This document shows positions 45,225 through 57,691 of a stretch of DNA of 64,000 bases, one piece after another. The notes beneath the pieces are model-generated. The model did no database searches, had not been told where the DNA came from, and worked only from the letters and a program-made list of their open reading frames with translations. A program made the position numbers and the translations under genes. Origin of the DNA: Linum tenue (taxonomy: Eukaryota > Streptophyta > Magnoliopsida > Malpighiales > Linaceae); assembly GCA_946122785.1 (NCBI GenBank), contig CAMGYJ010000009.1, positions 27,439,633-27,503,632 on the forward strand. The letters are read 5' to 3'. Each line of letters begins with the position of its first letter. Within the stretch, counting starts at the first letter, position 1.

Positions 45225-47665
45225 TTTGAGGGGGAAACTTGTATTCTTTCACTCTTAACAATGGGTTAGCAGCTAATCAACCTGCGGTAAGGGGAACTTT
45301 TTCCATAATTCAGGAACCATTTAGCCTAGATAACCAAATTACAGGTCAAACCCTTAAGAGAGAGAAGGCATTGGAGGCTAAGGTAAATCACATGGCAATA
45401 CAGATCAAATGAGAACTCTAACACACCATTGGACATGTTCATAGAAGTATCAGGTACAATGACATTACAAGTACAATTTCCTTCTAGAATGGCATGTTGC
45501 TAAAGAAGGGAGGGAGTAGCTTTAATTCTATCACATAAAGGGAACTCAATTGTTCCAAAATGAGATGGACAGAGTTTGAGTCAAATATTTGTGCCAAAGC
45601 AAAAAAGCAACAACACTAACGGCCCCAGGAGACCTCTTCTGAAAGCAAACTGAGAGAAAACAAAGAAATTCCCCAAGACTTTCACTTTCCTAAAGTTGAG
45701 ATTCAAAGAAGAAAATTACGATATAAAAATATTCCAAGAAGAAAAGGGCTTGCATTCCTTATTCTGAATCCCGATTGCTGTTAAAGTTCATATCACAAAG
45801 TCAGACAAACTTTGACATAAAAGAAAAAAGGTAGGACCTTTCTCAATGATCATATGCTACAAAAGACAATAAAGACTTTCCCTTCCCAAACATTTCAATT
45901 ACAAGCAGAAAACCCAGTAACAAAAATTACCATAGGAAAAGCCTCAATAAATGAACTTTGCTCTGTGACCAGATGCAGAAAATGAGGAACCTGACCTTGA
46001 AACCAACAATGCCTTGCGCCCTTTTGCTGAACCAGGACGCCTTTTGCTTTTACCTATTCTTCTGCCACCACCGATCAGAAGTGCATTTCTTTCTTCACCC
46101 ATCAGAATTGAAGCTTTTTCGTGGCATTTATGCCCTGTATTATCCGGCCAAGGTTAAAAAGGGAAGAAAATTATATGTTATTTTTTTTACTCACTTTCTC
46201 GTCAGGTTGTATCACAATCTGTACAACGACCCATTTGCCATTTATAGAGATCAGGACAATTAAGTTGGGATGGTTGGCAAGTTACAGTGAAATAGGGGAG
46301 AAAGAGAAACCCAGATCAAAGATTATACCTTTTTTTGCCCCATCACATTGATGAGTTGTATTTTTAGCATTATAAGTTACAAGCACTGTTAGCTATTTCG
46401 AGTGTAAAGCGTGATTTTCTGCCATAACAGTTTTATGGAAGATTCATTCGGAGAAAGCCCCAAGCAAGCCAACGACCTCTTGAGCCAACCTCAATACAAA
46501 AACACTACTGATTGTTTTCTCTGGAAAACCTATCAAACTTGGGAAGGAATTCACTTATAGGTTAAGCTGGGAAATGGGCATTGAACAAGAAAAGGAAAAG
46601 ATCAGCATATCAAAGCAAAATTTCTCTCACCAATTAAAGATGGTGGCAAATGATGAATTGGATACCCTAGAATTTTAATACAGCACTGAGGGGCGATTTG
46701 TTTGGACAACAGGTCAAACTTGTATTCCAATAAAGGTTGATTGCAAGTTTGCAACTTGCCTCTTAAAACCTAACCAGGGAGTTGTCTTACCTTAACAAGA
46801 CGCAAAAATGGTATCCTAACTCCTAAGTTCAACTCTAAAGTGAACAAAGGAAGCTCAATATGGATCCAAATGCATCCCTGCGATGTCCGATATATGATCT
46901 TGAATAATGCAGTGAGAAGATAGGCTTCGAGAGTAGGCCATCTGTCTTCCTTGCCATAATCAGTAAAAATCATTTGAACCTTTTCATTTTTTCCAGCCAA
47001 CACCAGGGTTCAAGATGGCTCTGAATAGATATGGACCCTTTCGTCCCGGTGTGTTGATATAATCTGTGAAGAACTTACTGTACAGTCATACAACATATTC
47101 GCCTACAAAACTGTGATCTACATCCTTCTCTACCACGATCCGTTTCCCTACCTTCATATGCTAGCTGTCGGGTTCTGATGGTGCAGAAGAGCATCATAAA
47201 ACCTGCAGTCAGAAAAAGAAAATGGAGGATGGACAAAGTTAAGCTTTCCAAGATAGTTCGTCATAACTGCGTAATAATTCTTTTAAACATTATTATACCT
47301 TAAAGACTCCTCACCAAGTTTCCTTGATATGCATATTGCATAGGGATTGTAACAATTAGATATCGAATCCCCCAGATTCTCCTCTGTGTATGATAATCCA
47401 CATATTCATAGAGATTCTAGTTCTCTTTTTATGGGACTGATCATTCTTACAGTGTTGCCTGCTCCATGGTACGTGATTGTCAAGACTCAGACTTACTTGC
47501 ACAAGAAGTTTGCTGACATCCCACAAAAAGGAAGTTTGTTGACAACATCAATGGATTTCCGGTAGCCTGCAAAACCAAAGCATAGTATCAACTCATCGTT
47601 AGAGAACTAATATATGAACATTTGATTAATCAAAGTTAAATTAACTAAGTTTTTTGAACCATTTA
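45225..47665. other. Intergenic: promoter side of the Gln-rich gene and 3' side of MurE
   Basis: No gene, RNA or transposon recognised. A 77-codon minus-strand frame at 46770-47003 has no recognisable relatives. Confidence 0.4.
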
Positions 47666-49189
47666 CTACCTGCAGGGAAATTCACTTGTATAGATCCCTG
47701 CTTGATGGATCTCATCGACATACTGCAATGCTTCCCGACATTCCTCTCAGTCATCAAAGAATTCGTCATTGTCTCCTTCTATATGATTTGTCTCGTGTCC
47801 TTTACCAGCAACAACCTGCTCAGGTTGAAAGTTTAAGTAGTTCAAACACATACAAAAGACATTGTTGTGAGAAGGAATCATTAAAAAAGATATCAACTAA
47901 GAACTTACAACCACATCGCCTTCTTCACCCATCACAACAGCACAACGTACAACTACACGTCTAATATCATGAAATAAAAGATGATGGCCATTTGGGATAG
48001 GAGGATAATAGTCATTCTCCCCGTGTTTTAAATATTCTTGCATTGTCCATCCTACTCCAGCTAACATGTCATCCAAAAATATCCAATGGAAAAAAGAGAG
48101 TAAAATACATAAATAAAATGCTCTCATCGGCTTTTATTCCACAACATCTATGCCAGATACCTTTGAGGTTGCACTAACTTGCAGCTTTACCTCTCGGATT
48201 GTCTGATGCTAGCATAGTTACATCACTTTTATCTGTTGCAATTTTGGTCATCAATCGCCTTTTGCCTCTTTCAGTCTCGCCGCAAGATCCAATAACTTCA
48301 TGACGAGACAAGTCGATTAGGTAAAAAAAATGACTTCATCTTCAAGCAAACTTTAGTAAAGAAATGAAAACTTCTACAAACTAGAAGCTCTTAAATCAAA
48401 TCACACAAAGAGCTATAACATCTCGTAGCTTTTGCAAGTAATTAGAACAATGTTAAAGCTAGTCACCAGAAAAGGGATCTTACCAATGATAATTCTCATA
48501 GGGCCAAGCTCCCTCACTAAATCAAGTAATCTAGATAGTCCATCCAGAGTACGGGCATAGTCCACAATTACCCCCAACGTCTGCTCCTCATTTATTAGCT
48601 CACACCTACCAGGTACTACATCAATCTCTTCAATCCCTCTTACAATATCTTCGAATGGAGCCCCAACATCAATCCCAACAGTCACAACAACTAAGATATT
48701 GTAAATGTTGTGCTTCCCAAGTAACCCTAATGAAATTTCCAATATCCCTTTGGGGTGTATTAACCAACACTTGTGTCTCAAAAAGCGAGAGCTCGAACAT
48801 CAAGGGATTTGCATCAGCACTCTTATCCTCCATTGCAAAGGTTACAACAGGCACATCTTGATTCCCTAGTGACCTAAGAAAAGGAGCATTTGGGTCATTG
48901 ATGTTAATGACTTTCCTATGCCTCTCTGTATCAATCATCCTAGAAAACAGCTTCACCTTCGCGTCCTTATACTCTTCATCAATTCTCGGGAACTTAGAGT
49001 AATCTCCTGCCAAATTAGTACAAACAAAAATATCGAAGTCTATCTCATTGCACCTCCCTAATGGCAACTCATAAGAAGATGCCTCTACCACTACTGCTTC
49101 TGTCCCATTATGATACATATTAGCCATCAAGTTCTGAACCAAGACAGAATCTGGAGAGGTGTTTTTAGACACCAATTTGGTATCGTCGT
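47666..49189 (-). pseudogene. MURE: Chloroplast MurE-like ligase, 3' half of a split pseudogene
   Basis: Exons on the minus strand: 49189-48484, 48295-48191, 48090-47909 and 47815-47666. They encode NTSPDSVLVQNLMANMYHNG, EIDFDIFVCTNLAGDYSKFP, PVVTFAMEDKSADANPLMFE, KHNIYNILVVVTVGIDVGAP, GVIVDYARTLDGLSRLL, GSCGETERGKRRLMTKIATD, GWTMQEYLKHGENDYYPP and REALQYVDE-type C-terminal sequence, clearly plant MurE. Lesions: a one-base shift near 48750, another near 48085, a TGA for Arg in the last exon (DD-stop-EECREALQ), and loss of conserved residues (DYARTLD for DYAHTPD). In plants MurE is a plastid RNA polymerase-associated protein (PAP11), so a working copy must exist elsewhere. Confidence 0.9.
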
Positions 49190-50456
49190 TGATTCGGGCC
49201 TAAATGTAGTCGAAAGTTGGAAGAAATGGCGCGAGGACTGGGCAAAGAGGAGGAAACAGTCGCTGTTCACGGTCCAAGCCGTGAGTTCACGGTCGCCAGG
49301 AACGTGAACTAAAGCCACGAACCGCGAACTGAAGGGTTGTCCAGAGTGGTTTCAGAAGTTACTGACGCTGAGTCAGTTCACGCTCATAAGATCGTGAAAT
49401 GAAGCCATGGACCTCAAACTCAAGAATTGGGACCAGGAACTGGGCTTGATTAGTGTATAAAAAAGAGAGCTGAAAGGAAGAAGAGGGAGAGCCCAAAAGT
49501 GAGAGAAACTTTCTTCTTCTTGAAATCCTAGAGAGAGAAAGTCACGAACCAAGAGGGAGAAGAGGCTAGGGTTTGCTCCAAGTCAAGAATTGGGAAGTTC
49601 TCTTCAAGAGAGGATCTCTACAAGCACAAGGAAGGATTGAGGCATCACAATGATGGTTTTTTCCTTTTTCATTTTTGTTCTTCCTTCTTCTATCATGGAG
49701 TAGTCTCCTATTCACATGGGTGTTGTAGAACCCTAACTTTTACCATGTAGTTGATTGTGTGGATTGAATGATTGTGTGTGGGTGATGTTTAATTTAAGAT
49801 TTGAGGTATGTTCATGATGATTGTGTATTGTGCGTGCTTACCAATCTATTGTGCTACTCTAATCTAGCTTAGATAGAAACCCCATTTTCTTAAGAGGCTC
49901 AAATTGAGCTAGGTTTCTTAGGCATTCCATGCCTCCTAACTAGGTTAATGTAAGGCAAATCTCTAAACTCAAATGAGACACCTAGGTTAATTGTGATTAA
50001 GCAATCCAAACCCTAGTTTGAGGGAGAAGGTTAGTCAACCCTCTTTTGCTTGGGCCAAGAGGGTTACTTTCATGGCCTATAATGCATTCATTGGCCTAGC
50101 GATTGAGAGTGTGGTTTCTAACCACTGTTGCTCCTCCTAACGGTTCGCAATCGCCTTGTCGTACACCAATTCTTTCGATCCCTCAGTTCATGGTAGTTAG
50201 TTAGGGGGAAACAACTCCCGAGTGAAGCTTCTCATCAAGATTTTCAACCCTTTTACTTTTCAAGCATTGCACTTTTAATCGTAGATTGTAGAGATTCTTA
50301 CAAACTTCATTCCGCTAGATAATGTTTCAAACAATTGAAGTAGAGGTACATGGACCGACCCGGGTTGATATTTAAACATACTTGCCCTATATTGCACTCA
50401 TTAGGTTTATACTTGGGCCTTAGGTGAGATTTAAGTGTGATATTCGGAGTGATTCA
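49190..50456 (+). repeat. 5' LTR of the 49-59 kb element
   Basis: Starts TGATTCGGGCCTAAATG and ends GTGATTCA. Compared with the 3' LTR it has an internal deletion just after the first 17 bases. GTTCACGGTC and GACCGTGAAC-type words fill about 49250-49440. Confidence 0.9.
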
Positions 50457-50462
50457 AGTTTT

Positions 50463-50479
50463 TGGCGCCGTTGCCGGGG
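50463..50479 (+). other. Primer binding site (tRNA-Asp)
   Basis: TGGCGCCGTTGCCGGGG, an exact complement of the plant tRNA-Asp(GTC) 3' end, six bases after the LTR. Confidence 0.92.
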
Positions 50480-50606
50480 AACATCGGTTCATTATTTTGA
50501 AAAGATTCTTTGGTGTTAATCTTGCTTTTACTTTTAGTTTTGATTGTGTGAAGTGTTGCTTGTGGTAGACGTGTTGTGGTTCTTTTAAGTGTGTGCAGGG
50601 AGGTGC

Positions 50607-51880
50607 ATGACCCGGAGCAATCCGGCACCTTTAGCGCCACTAGACGAGAATCTCAACCGCACTCTCTGACTCTTGGCTAGTGGGAGAGAGTTAGCGGAAG
50701 CAAGAAGGAGAATTGAAAAGAGGGGACATCAAGTTAGTCCCGGATTTAGAGGAGTTGAAGTAGAAGGTGAAGTTGAGATGGCGGCGAATCAACAAGAAGC
50801 TGCTAATCCACCTCCATACCCAAATGTGGAGGCGGGACCCGAGGAAGAACCAAGGACTATAGGCTATTACATGGCCCCACGGGCGGCAGATATCCAATCT
50901 CCCATCCTACATCCACCCGTGGTCGCTTACAACTTTGAAATCAAGCCTGCACTCATCACGATGATTCAAAACAACGCTTTGTTTCACGGGCTTGCCAATG
51001 AATCACCGCGAGAGCATGTTCAAAGATTTCTTGAGCGTGATGGAAGCCTGAAGATAAATGACGTCCCCAAGGAGGCATTGCAACTGAGGCTATTACCCTA
51101 CTCTTTTGGGGGGAAGGCGCTCCCATGGCTCAACAACTAACCGACTCGATCCATCACCTCTTGGGACGATTTGCTCAATAAGTTTATGACCCGATATTGT
51201 CCTTCTTCCAAGACGCCCGAGAAGATGAGACATTGAGGTATGCGTGGGAAAGATTCTCGGACTACTTCCTCCAATGCCCTCACCATGGATTCGAGGAGAA
51301 ATTTCTGATAGAGACCTTCTATGGCGGTCTCATTCAAGATGACAAGATTCTCATCAACTCTCTTTGCCAAGGGAAGTTGATGAACATGACTCCACCTCAG
51401 GTGACCGAGTTGCTCGAAGACATGGCTATCAAGGGATACGATTGGGGCTTGATGAGAAGTGGTAAGAGAAGCAGCGAAAGAGGAGTACGAAGTGTGGGAG
51501 CAAGTGTTCCACTGGCACTTGAAGCTAAGCTTGACAAGTTGATTGAGGTGATCCTTGAGGAAAAGAAGCAAGGGAAGAGAGCGGTGATGTCGTGGAATTG
51601 GTGCTCTATCACTAGTCATGAGATAGCGGAGTGCCAAGTGATGAAGGAGACAAGTACCCCCGAGGAGCAAGTGAGTTTCATTGCCAATGATAGAGGGAAC
51701 AACCCTTATAGCAACACCTACAACCCCGGGTGGCGCAATCATCCAAATTTCGCTTGGTCTTCCCCTACCAATCCAAGACCTCCCGGTTTCCAAGGTCCAA
51801 CGGGCAACTATCAACCTCGTCCGACTTACATCCAACAAAGGCCTCAGTTCCAAAACTCGAATTTCCAACAACCATACTAA
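50607..51880 (+). pseudogene. Athila-type gag remnant
   Basis: An ATG at 50607 opens MTRSNPAPLAPLDENLNRTL and stops; a shifted frame goes on with MASGRELAEARRRIEKR, EIKPALITMIQNNALFHGL and REHVQRFLERDGSLKIND (Retrotrans_gag fold region), with a stop near 51138. From 51197 the frame reads DETLRYAWERFSDYFLQCPH and FEEKFLIETFYGGLIQDD, matching the C-terminal half of the capsid domain, then a Pro/Gln/Asn-rich tail ending at 51880. At least three lesions. Confidence 0.85.
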
Positions 51881-52101
51881 GAACAACACAGTCAAGGGTT
51901 CCAAAAAAAAAAAACAACAAACCGACAAGTTTTCTAAACTTGAAGATCTAGTGACCACCTTTGTGAGCACAAGCTCTCAGAAGTTCGAGAAGATTGAGCA
52001 ATTCATGGATGTGGCAACATCCAAGTTTACCTCGATTGAGGCGGGACTCCGAAGTCATCAAGCAAGCCTCCAGAACTTGAAGTGAAAATTGGAAATCTTT
52101 C

Positions 52102-53310
52102 ATGGATCCTCACCGAGAGACCAAGGGGAGCTCTACCTTCCCAAACAGTTGCAAACCCCAAAGACCAAATTGTCGGGTTGAATTCGATTCAATTAAGAAG
52201 TGGGAAGAGACTCAGGAGGCCGTTTCCAAAGAAGCGAATGAGAAGGAAGACCCTCTACCCGAGGGTAGAGAAGAAGAAACCTCGGGAGGAAAGAGAGGAG
52301 TGGCAAGGAAGGCATCGCCAACGCCACCTCCATTGGCTGAGTACACGCCACCCCTACCTTTTCCTACGTGGATGTATAAGGAAATATTGGAAGCAGAATG
52401 TGGAGGTTTCATGGAGATGCTCAGAAAACTCCACCTCAACATTCCCTTCCTTGAAGCAATGGCCCACATGCCACGGTATTCAAAATACCTCAAGGGACTT
52501 CTCTCTAAGAAGCCAAAATTCAAAGATCTCGCCAATGTCACCCTAAGCGAGGAGTGCTCCGCCTTCATCCTCAACCGGTTGCCCAAAAAGAAACTCGATC
52601 CAAGTAGTTTCACCATACCTCTTTGCATCGACACGCATCACACAGAGAATTCCTTGGCGAACTTAGGAGCAAGCATTAATGTGATTCCCTTTAAGCTTTT
52701 TAGAGGCTAGACTTGGGTGAATTAAAGACTACTAGGCTTAGTGTCACGTTGGCCGATCGCTCTATCATTAGTCCTAGGGGCATTATGGAGGACGTGCTAG
52801 TACGAGTGGGGGAAATTCTGTTATCCGACGAATTTTGTGATCCTTGATATAAGTGACGATTTGGAGATGCCACTCATACTAGGATGCCCCTTCCTTGCCA
52901 CCGCCAAGGCTTTAATCGATGTTAATGAGGGGACTTTGATTATGAGAAAAGGTGAGGAGAAAATTACTCTTGGAATTGAACCTAAGCCTAGAAGTGAGGA
53001 TGTGAAGGAAGTGGAATCAAATGATGTGAATGCAAGTGGAGGAGAGCTTTTCAAGGTGAACCCCACTATTATTGTTATTCCTTGTGGTGATGTGAAGCAG
53101 GAAACCAAGGAGGGTATCACACCCAAAGAAAGAAGGAAGAGAGTTTGGAGGGAAAGGATGAATCACGTTATTGCCCGAAGAAAGGACAAGGGCAAAGCGA
53201 AAGTCAACGGACAAGAAGGCCACCCCATGGAGTTTAAGTTGGGAGGCGACAAGCCTCGCCCCGAGATCTTGGCGAATCCACTCTCGGTGGCTTCATATTC
53301 TCAAGCATGA
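52102..53310 (+). pseudogene. Athila-type aspartyl protease remnant
   Basis: Frames include MYKEILEAECGGFMEMLRKL, PKFKDLANVTLSEECSAFIL and SLANLGASINVIPFKLF. The catalytic DLGAS motif has become NLGAS. After stops near 52710-52830, VILDISDDLEMPLILGCPFL and ATAKALIDVNEGTLIM complete the protease fold. The frame ends at 53310 with no RT following. The adjacent 51881-52101 segment holds a coiled-coil-like KFEKIEQFMDVATSKFTSI stretch. Confidence 0.85.
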
Positions 53311-53351
53311 TAGATTCGAAACATCAAGCTAGTGACGTTAACTTAGCACTT

Positions 53352-53369
53352 GTTGGGAGGCAACCGAAC
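53352..53369 (+). other. Conserved hairpin downstream of the protease frame
   Basis: GTTGGGAGGCAACCGAAC, one mismatch from the motif at 24383-24400, about 40 bases after the stop codon at 53310. Confidence 0.55.
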
Positions 53370-53539
53370 ATAGGTTTGTTTTCTTTTCCTTCTTTTCCCT
53401 TTTTGTGGTTGAGTGAAGAGTTTAAGTGGTCAAAGTGGTATCCCCATGCTATGTCTCTGTGATTGTGTGTTTTGAGATTTGTTGTGATCGATAGTAGGCA
53501 CAGTGGAGTAGGCCGAGTCAAAAATTTCACGGAAATGCC

Positions 53540-53760
53540 TTGTTTTCACTTCAGTTCACAGTCTGCGCTTGCAGTTCGCGGTCTTAATCGACCATGAACC
53601 AGGGTGCTTCCACGTGTTGTGAAACTCGTTGTTTCACCTCAGTTCACTGTCCGTGAGTTATGTTCACGGTCTCCAGGACCGGGTACAGGGTAGCGCGTCC
53701 GTGAACCATGTGGTCTGCCTATAAAAGGGTCGTGAATGCCTTATCCTCACTTCACGACCC
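53540..53760 (+). repeat. TTCACGGTC-type words in the ORF1 leader
   Basis: AGTTCACAGTC, GTTCGCGGTC, GACCATGAACC and GTTCACGGTCTCCAGGACC lie upstream of ORF1, echoing the words in the LTRs of the same element. Confidence 0.6.
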
Positions 53761-54526
53761 AAAACTCGCCGGAAAACTTTCAAATTCGCCGGAAAACCGC
53801 AATTTGCTGACGAATTTTGCCCTTTTCGTAAACTTCCGGCGATCCAAATCAATAACCAATCATAGACCCAATCTCCACTCGTCAACGGTGACCTTCGCTG
53901 AGATTTTGGGGAGATTTGGTGCTGATTTTTTCCGGTGAGGCGATTTCCTGCGAGCCTCCAGCGAAGCTCTGGTGACCCCTTTTGGATCGGTTTTTGTGAA
54001 TTTTTTTACTCCCTCGCCCTATCCTCACTTCCCCTACGATCCTACTTGAGTCTCCAGGTTTGTTTTCGACCTTACCTTTGTTAATTATGGAGAATCGGAT
54101 TAGGGAATGAAGTGAGGTGAGTTTAGTGAATTGATTGTTGAACATAGAAATAGTGCGAGGGATTAGTTGATCAGTGGTGCATGAATGTTTAATGTGATTT
54201 GTATAACTTAATTGAGCCTTGGTAGACAAAATTTAGGACAAATTGCTTTCAAATGTGATATTTTCCCAACAAGTGCAAAAATTATGAATGATTGTGGAAT
54301 TTTTGTGTGTGGGTGATGGATGGTAGGCACCGTGGCATGGTTTGGGTTATATTCTTGTGTGGATAAACCGTGAAACACATAGAACCATGCCTTGATGTGC
54401 GTGAGCTTAATTGTTTCAAATGGTATGGAACCATAGTGGGAACATGTGTGGGGGGGGGGATTCTCTTTCCTGTCAATGAGTTGACAATTATTTTCACGTA
54501 TGTTGCATGTTTGCCCATTTTGCAGG

Positions 54527-55681
54527 ATGGTCAATATGAACCACCCGTACCTTTCGGTGCTTATAGGGAAACCCGCAATGAAAGAAGAGCTGAGATTTTG
54601 GGCAAGCACTCACTCCGGAGACCACTGGAAAATCGACTTCACTCAGGTTGATGGTCTTCACTGTGTAGATATCATGAGGGATGTTGTAGCTCACCCACAA
54701 TGGCACGGGGTCCTTGAAATGGAAGATGACATTTATGGGGAGCTGTGCGTCGAGTTTTTTAGTACCTTCACCATCTCTAAGACCAAGATCCCGTTCGGAA
54801 ACTGGAGGTGCAAGATGAAATTCCACTTGGGAGGAGAATGTCACACCTTGAATTTTGATGGGTTAGCCCGAGTCATGGGAGTTGAAGCCGCATCTAGTGC
54901 TGAGTGGGAGGAGGACGCCACAAGAGGGTCCGACGTGAATGCAACATTTTGAAGATTTTCTTTCCCGGAGCACCGTCAAGCACCATTAGGATCAGCACTC
55001 ACGTTGGCATCCACACTCAAGCCACAGTGACGCATCAATGCCCTCCTTGCCCATTCCCTCTACCCTAGCTATTACAATCCAAACAAGATAACCGAAAGGA
55101 TCTTGCTGGCATTCGGTTGCATGGTGGACCCGTCTAGCAATATTCATCTTGGTTCGGTCTTGGCCACCTCTTTCGCTAGAGCCATGGGGGGAAAATGACG
55201 ATATATTACGTCGTTGGTGCCCTACATCACCCTTCTTGCTCGTCACTACAATGTCAATCTGGCGGGCTGCACAAAGGATGGGCACTCTGAGTTCCATGTG
55301 TTTTCTTTGAGCATTTGGACCATTTCAGTTCATCGACGGAATGAATCTACCACCAGGGGTCTCTCCACCAGAGCAGCCACCTGCTCGAGCTTCCAGTCGC
55401 CGCCGGCGTCCTGCACTCCAGCTTCCAGCGTCCAGCACCCCCACCACCAGCATCAACATCATCATCAGGAGCCAGTCCTTCCACCTCCGGGGTGCACCTC
55501 GTGGAGAGAATGGATCCTTCAGACTCACATAGTGGGATTCACTTCCCAGCTCGACCGACACACCGACCTGCTAGAGCAAATAGCTTGTCGCCAGGGCTTC
55601 CTTCTAGATGATGAGCCGGGACCTTCGACCAGTGATGCAGAGCCTATTCCTTTCGCCCCAATTCTACACTTGGAACTCTGA
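54527..55681 (+). pseudogene. Athila ORF1-like protein, broken
   Basis: It starts at MVNMNHPYLSVLIGKPAMKE after a TTTTGCAG acceptor-like site and continues ELCVEFFSTFTISKTKIPF, MKFHLGGECHTLNFDGLARV. A stop falls at 54950. The frame resumes at 55214 with VPYITLLARHYNVNLAGCTK and a Gln/His/Pro-rich C terminus to 55681. It matches the organisation of 43083-44420. The 55682-57690 stretch downstream is non-coding, with a decayed internal PPT that has turned into a GT/GGGT microsatellite at 55935-55975. Confidence 0.75.
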
Positions 55682-57676
55682 ACTATTTTATCTTTTATTT
55701 TATTTTTCTTTCTTTTATTCGGTGTGTGTGTGAACAACTACTACTACTATCGTATCGTTATACTTATATGTAATAACCTCGCCTCGAGCGAGTATTTGTT
55801 TGTCTTTTTTTTTTGTCTTCTCCTTGAAGCTCTAATCTCCTACCCTAGAAAAAATTCCAACTTTCACTCACCAAGCCATCCGGTAACATCATTCTACCCC
55901 TTTCTTACGCCATTGAGAGCAATGTCGAGCTTAAGTGTGTGTGTGTGTGGGTGGGTGGGGGTGGGTGGGGGTAGTTTATTATTATGCTTGTGTGAGTGTG
56001 ATTGAGTGCTTGGAGACTTGATGTATGCCCAAATTTGAAAAATTTGAGGGCTCCAAGCAATGCTTGCATGATCAAAGTGGCCGGTTTGTTAGAGAATCTC
56101 GTGTTTATTGGCATTGGCCTTGAATTGTTGCATGTGATCGAGTGTGTCCTATGATGATGACTGAGAGATGCATTAGGATAGTGCAAAGGTCTAGTTCTCA
56201 TGCGTGCAAAAATGAATGGATGTCTTGACTCGATTAATTTTTAATTACAATTGCCATGCATTGTGTTTTATGAAGTGGAATAGATGGTTGGGTGACTAGG
56301 TAGCCATGTGAGTTTTGAGCCGATCGTTTTTTTCTTGTGTGCTTAGATCCTTCTTACCATGGCGAGTAACATAATAGGTTTCACTAGTGAGTATGATGGA
56401 GGCATAGGATTAGTCCACGCCCAAATGTTGATTGTCCAGAAATGTTCTACCCCTTAGTCAACTCCTTTGAGCCTTATGACTTTGGGGGGCCGTTCTCTTG
56501 TAGGATTTTATTGCTTGTGAGCTTAATGGTATTTGATAGAATGACCCCCCTCATCCTTTCTTCGTGTCTATATGTGATTCGTCCTTGTGTCCCGGAGCTC
56601 ACACTTTGGAGCTCAATTGAGGTTCTACATAGGAGGATTTTGCGTGGTTCGTGCTAGAAAAGAAGAGGTATCGTTGGAGTGAGTTCTTAATCAAGAGCAT
56701 TGTTCGTTAAATGACATGTGTTTGAATCTCTAGTACCCCCCTAAAAAAGAAAAGAAAATAGAAAAGGAAAGTAGAAAGAAAAAAAATCGAAAAAGAGGTA
56801 ATAAAACGAGGTAAATAAAGTAGAGAGTGGCCAAAAAATCAAAGTGTATGCTCTAGGAAGGGTTTCTTGCACTCAAGTCATTGAAACACCCAAATTGATA
56901 TTGAACTCCTTCACTACTATGTATGAAATGTGATAGCAAGAGTAGGCCAAGGAAGTGTGCTTGAATGTGGTTCGTGATGGGTGATAGTTTGGAAGGGAGA
57001 AGTAAGGTTTTTGGCCGATGCTAGTGGCCATCGTTTGTATGGAAGGTTCTTAGTCGAAACCAACGAATATTCAGGTTTAGGGTGAAGATGTAGGACCTCA
57101 TGTTGTGTTTGCCACCACCCAAAAGGCCTTTTCCCCATGTCCAAGACATTTGCCATTCATTTGAACTCGTGTCTAAGACCTCTGGAAAAGCTAGTGATGA
57201 AAACCATCTCGTGAACTCTAGAATTTAGAGGTTGCCGCCATGGTGAAGAGACGATAGGGAAGAGTGTTGATAATTGTGTACATTTTTTGCACCAAAATGG
57301 TCCCGACCCCACTGGTCAAGAGAGTGAGTGATTCATTCTTGCTTTGCATGTTATATCATACCCAGTGAGGACCTTTGTTTCCCATTCGTTCATTCCTTGG
57401 AATTGAATGTTATGCATGGTTAGTTGTGGTTGAAGGGTGATCTTGTTGAGACTTGCATTGATTCATGAACAAGGTGAGAACTTTTCATTTACCCATTTTT
57501 GGTGGTCTCGAATGTCGTTTTTGGTCGATGTCGGTACCGCTTGAAACAGTCCATGTGTTAATTGCCAAATAGCCATTGAGATTCCCCACTTTGTGCCCTT
57601 TGAGTTGTCCCCAAGGTCTTTTGTTAGGTTGAGATATTACCTTTTGTGAAATGGTTTGCTTGGGAACAAGTAAACG

Positions 57677-57691
57677 GCTTAGTGTGGGAAG
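57677..57691 (+). other. 3' polypurine tract
   Basis: GGCTTAGTGTGGGAAG directly precedes the 3' LTR. Confidence 0.75.

Noticed and set aside
46770..47003. 77-codon minus-strand ORF between the Gln-rich gene and MurE
   Set aside because: No recognisable motif, no adjacent exons with matching splice sites.
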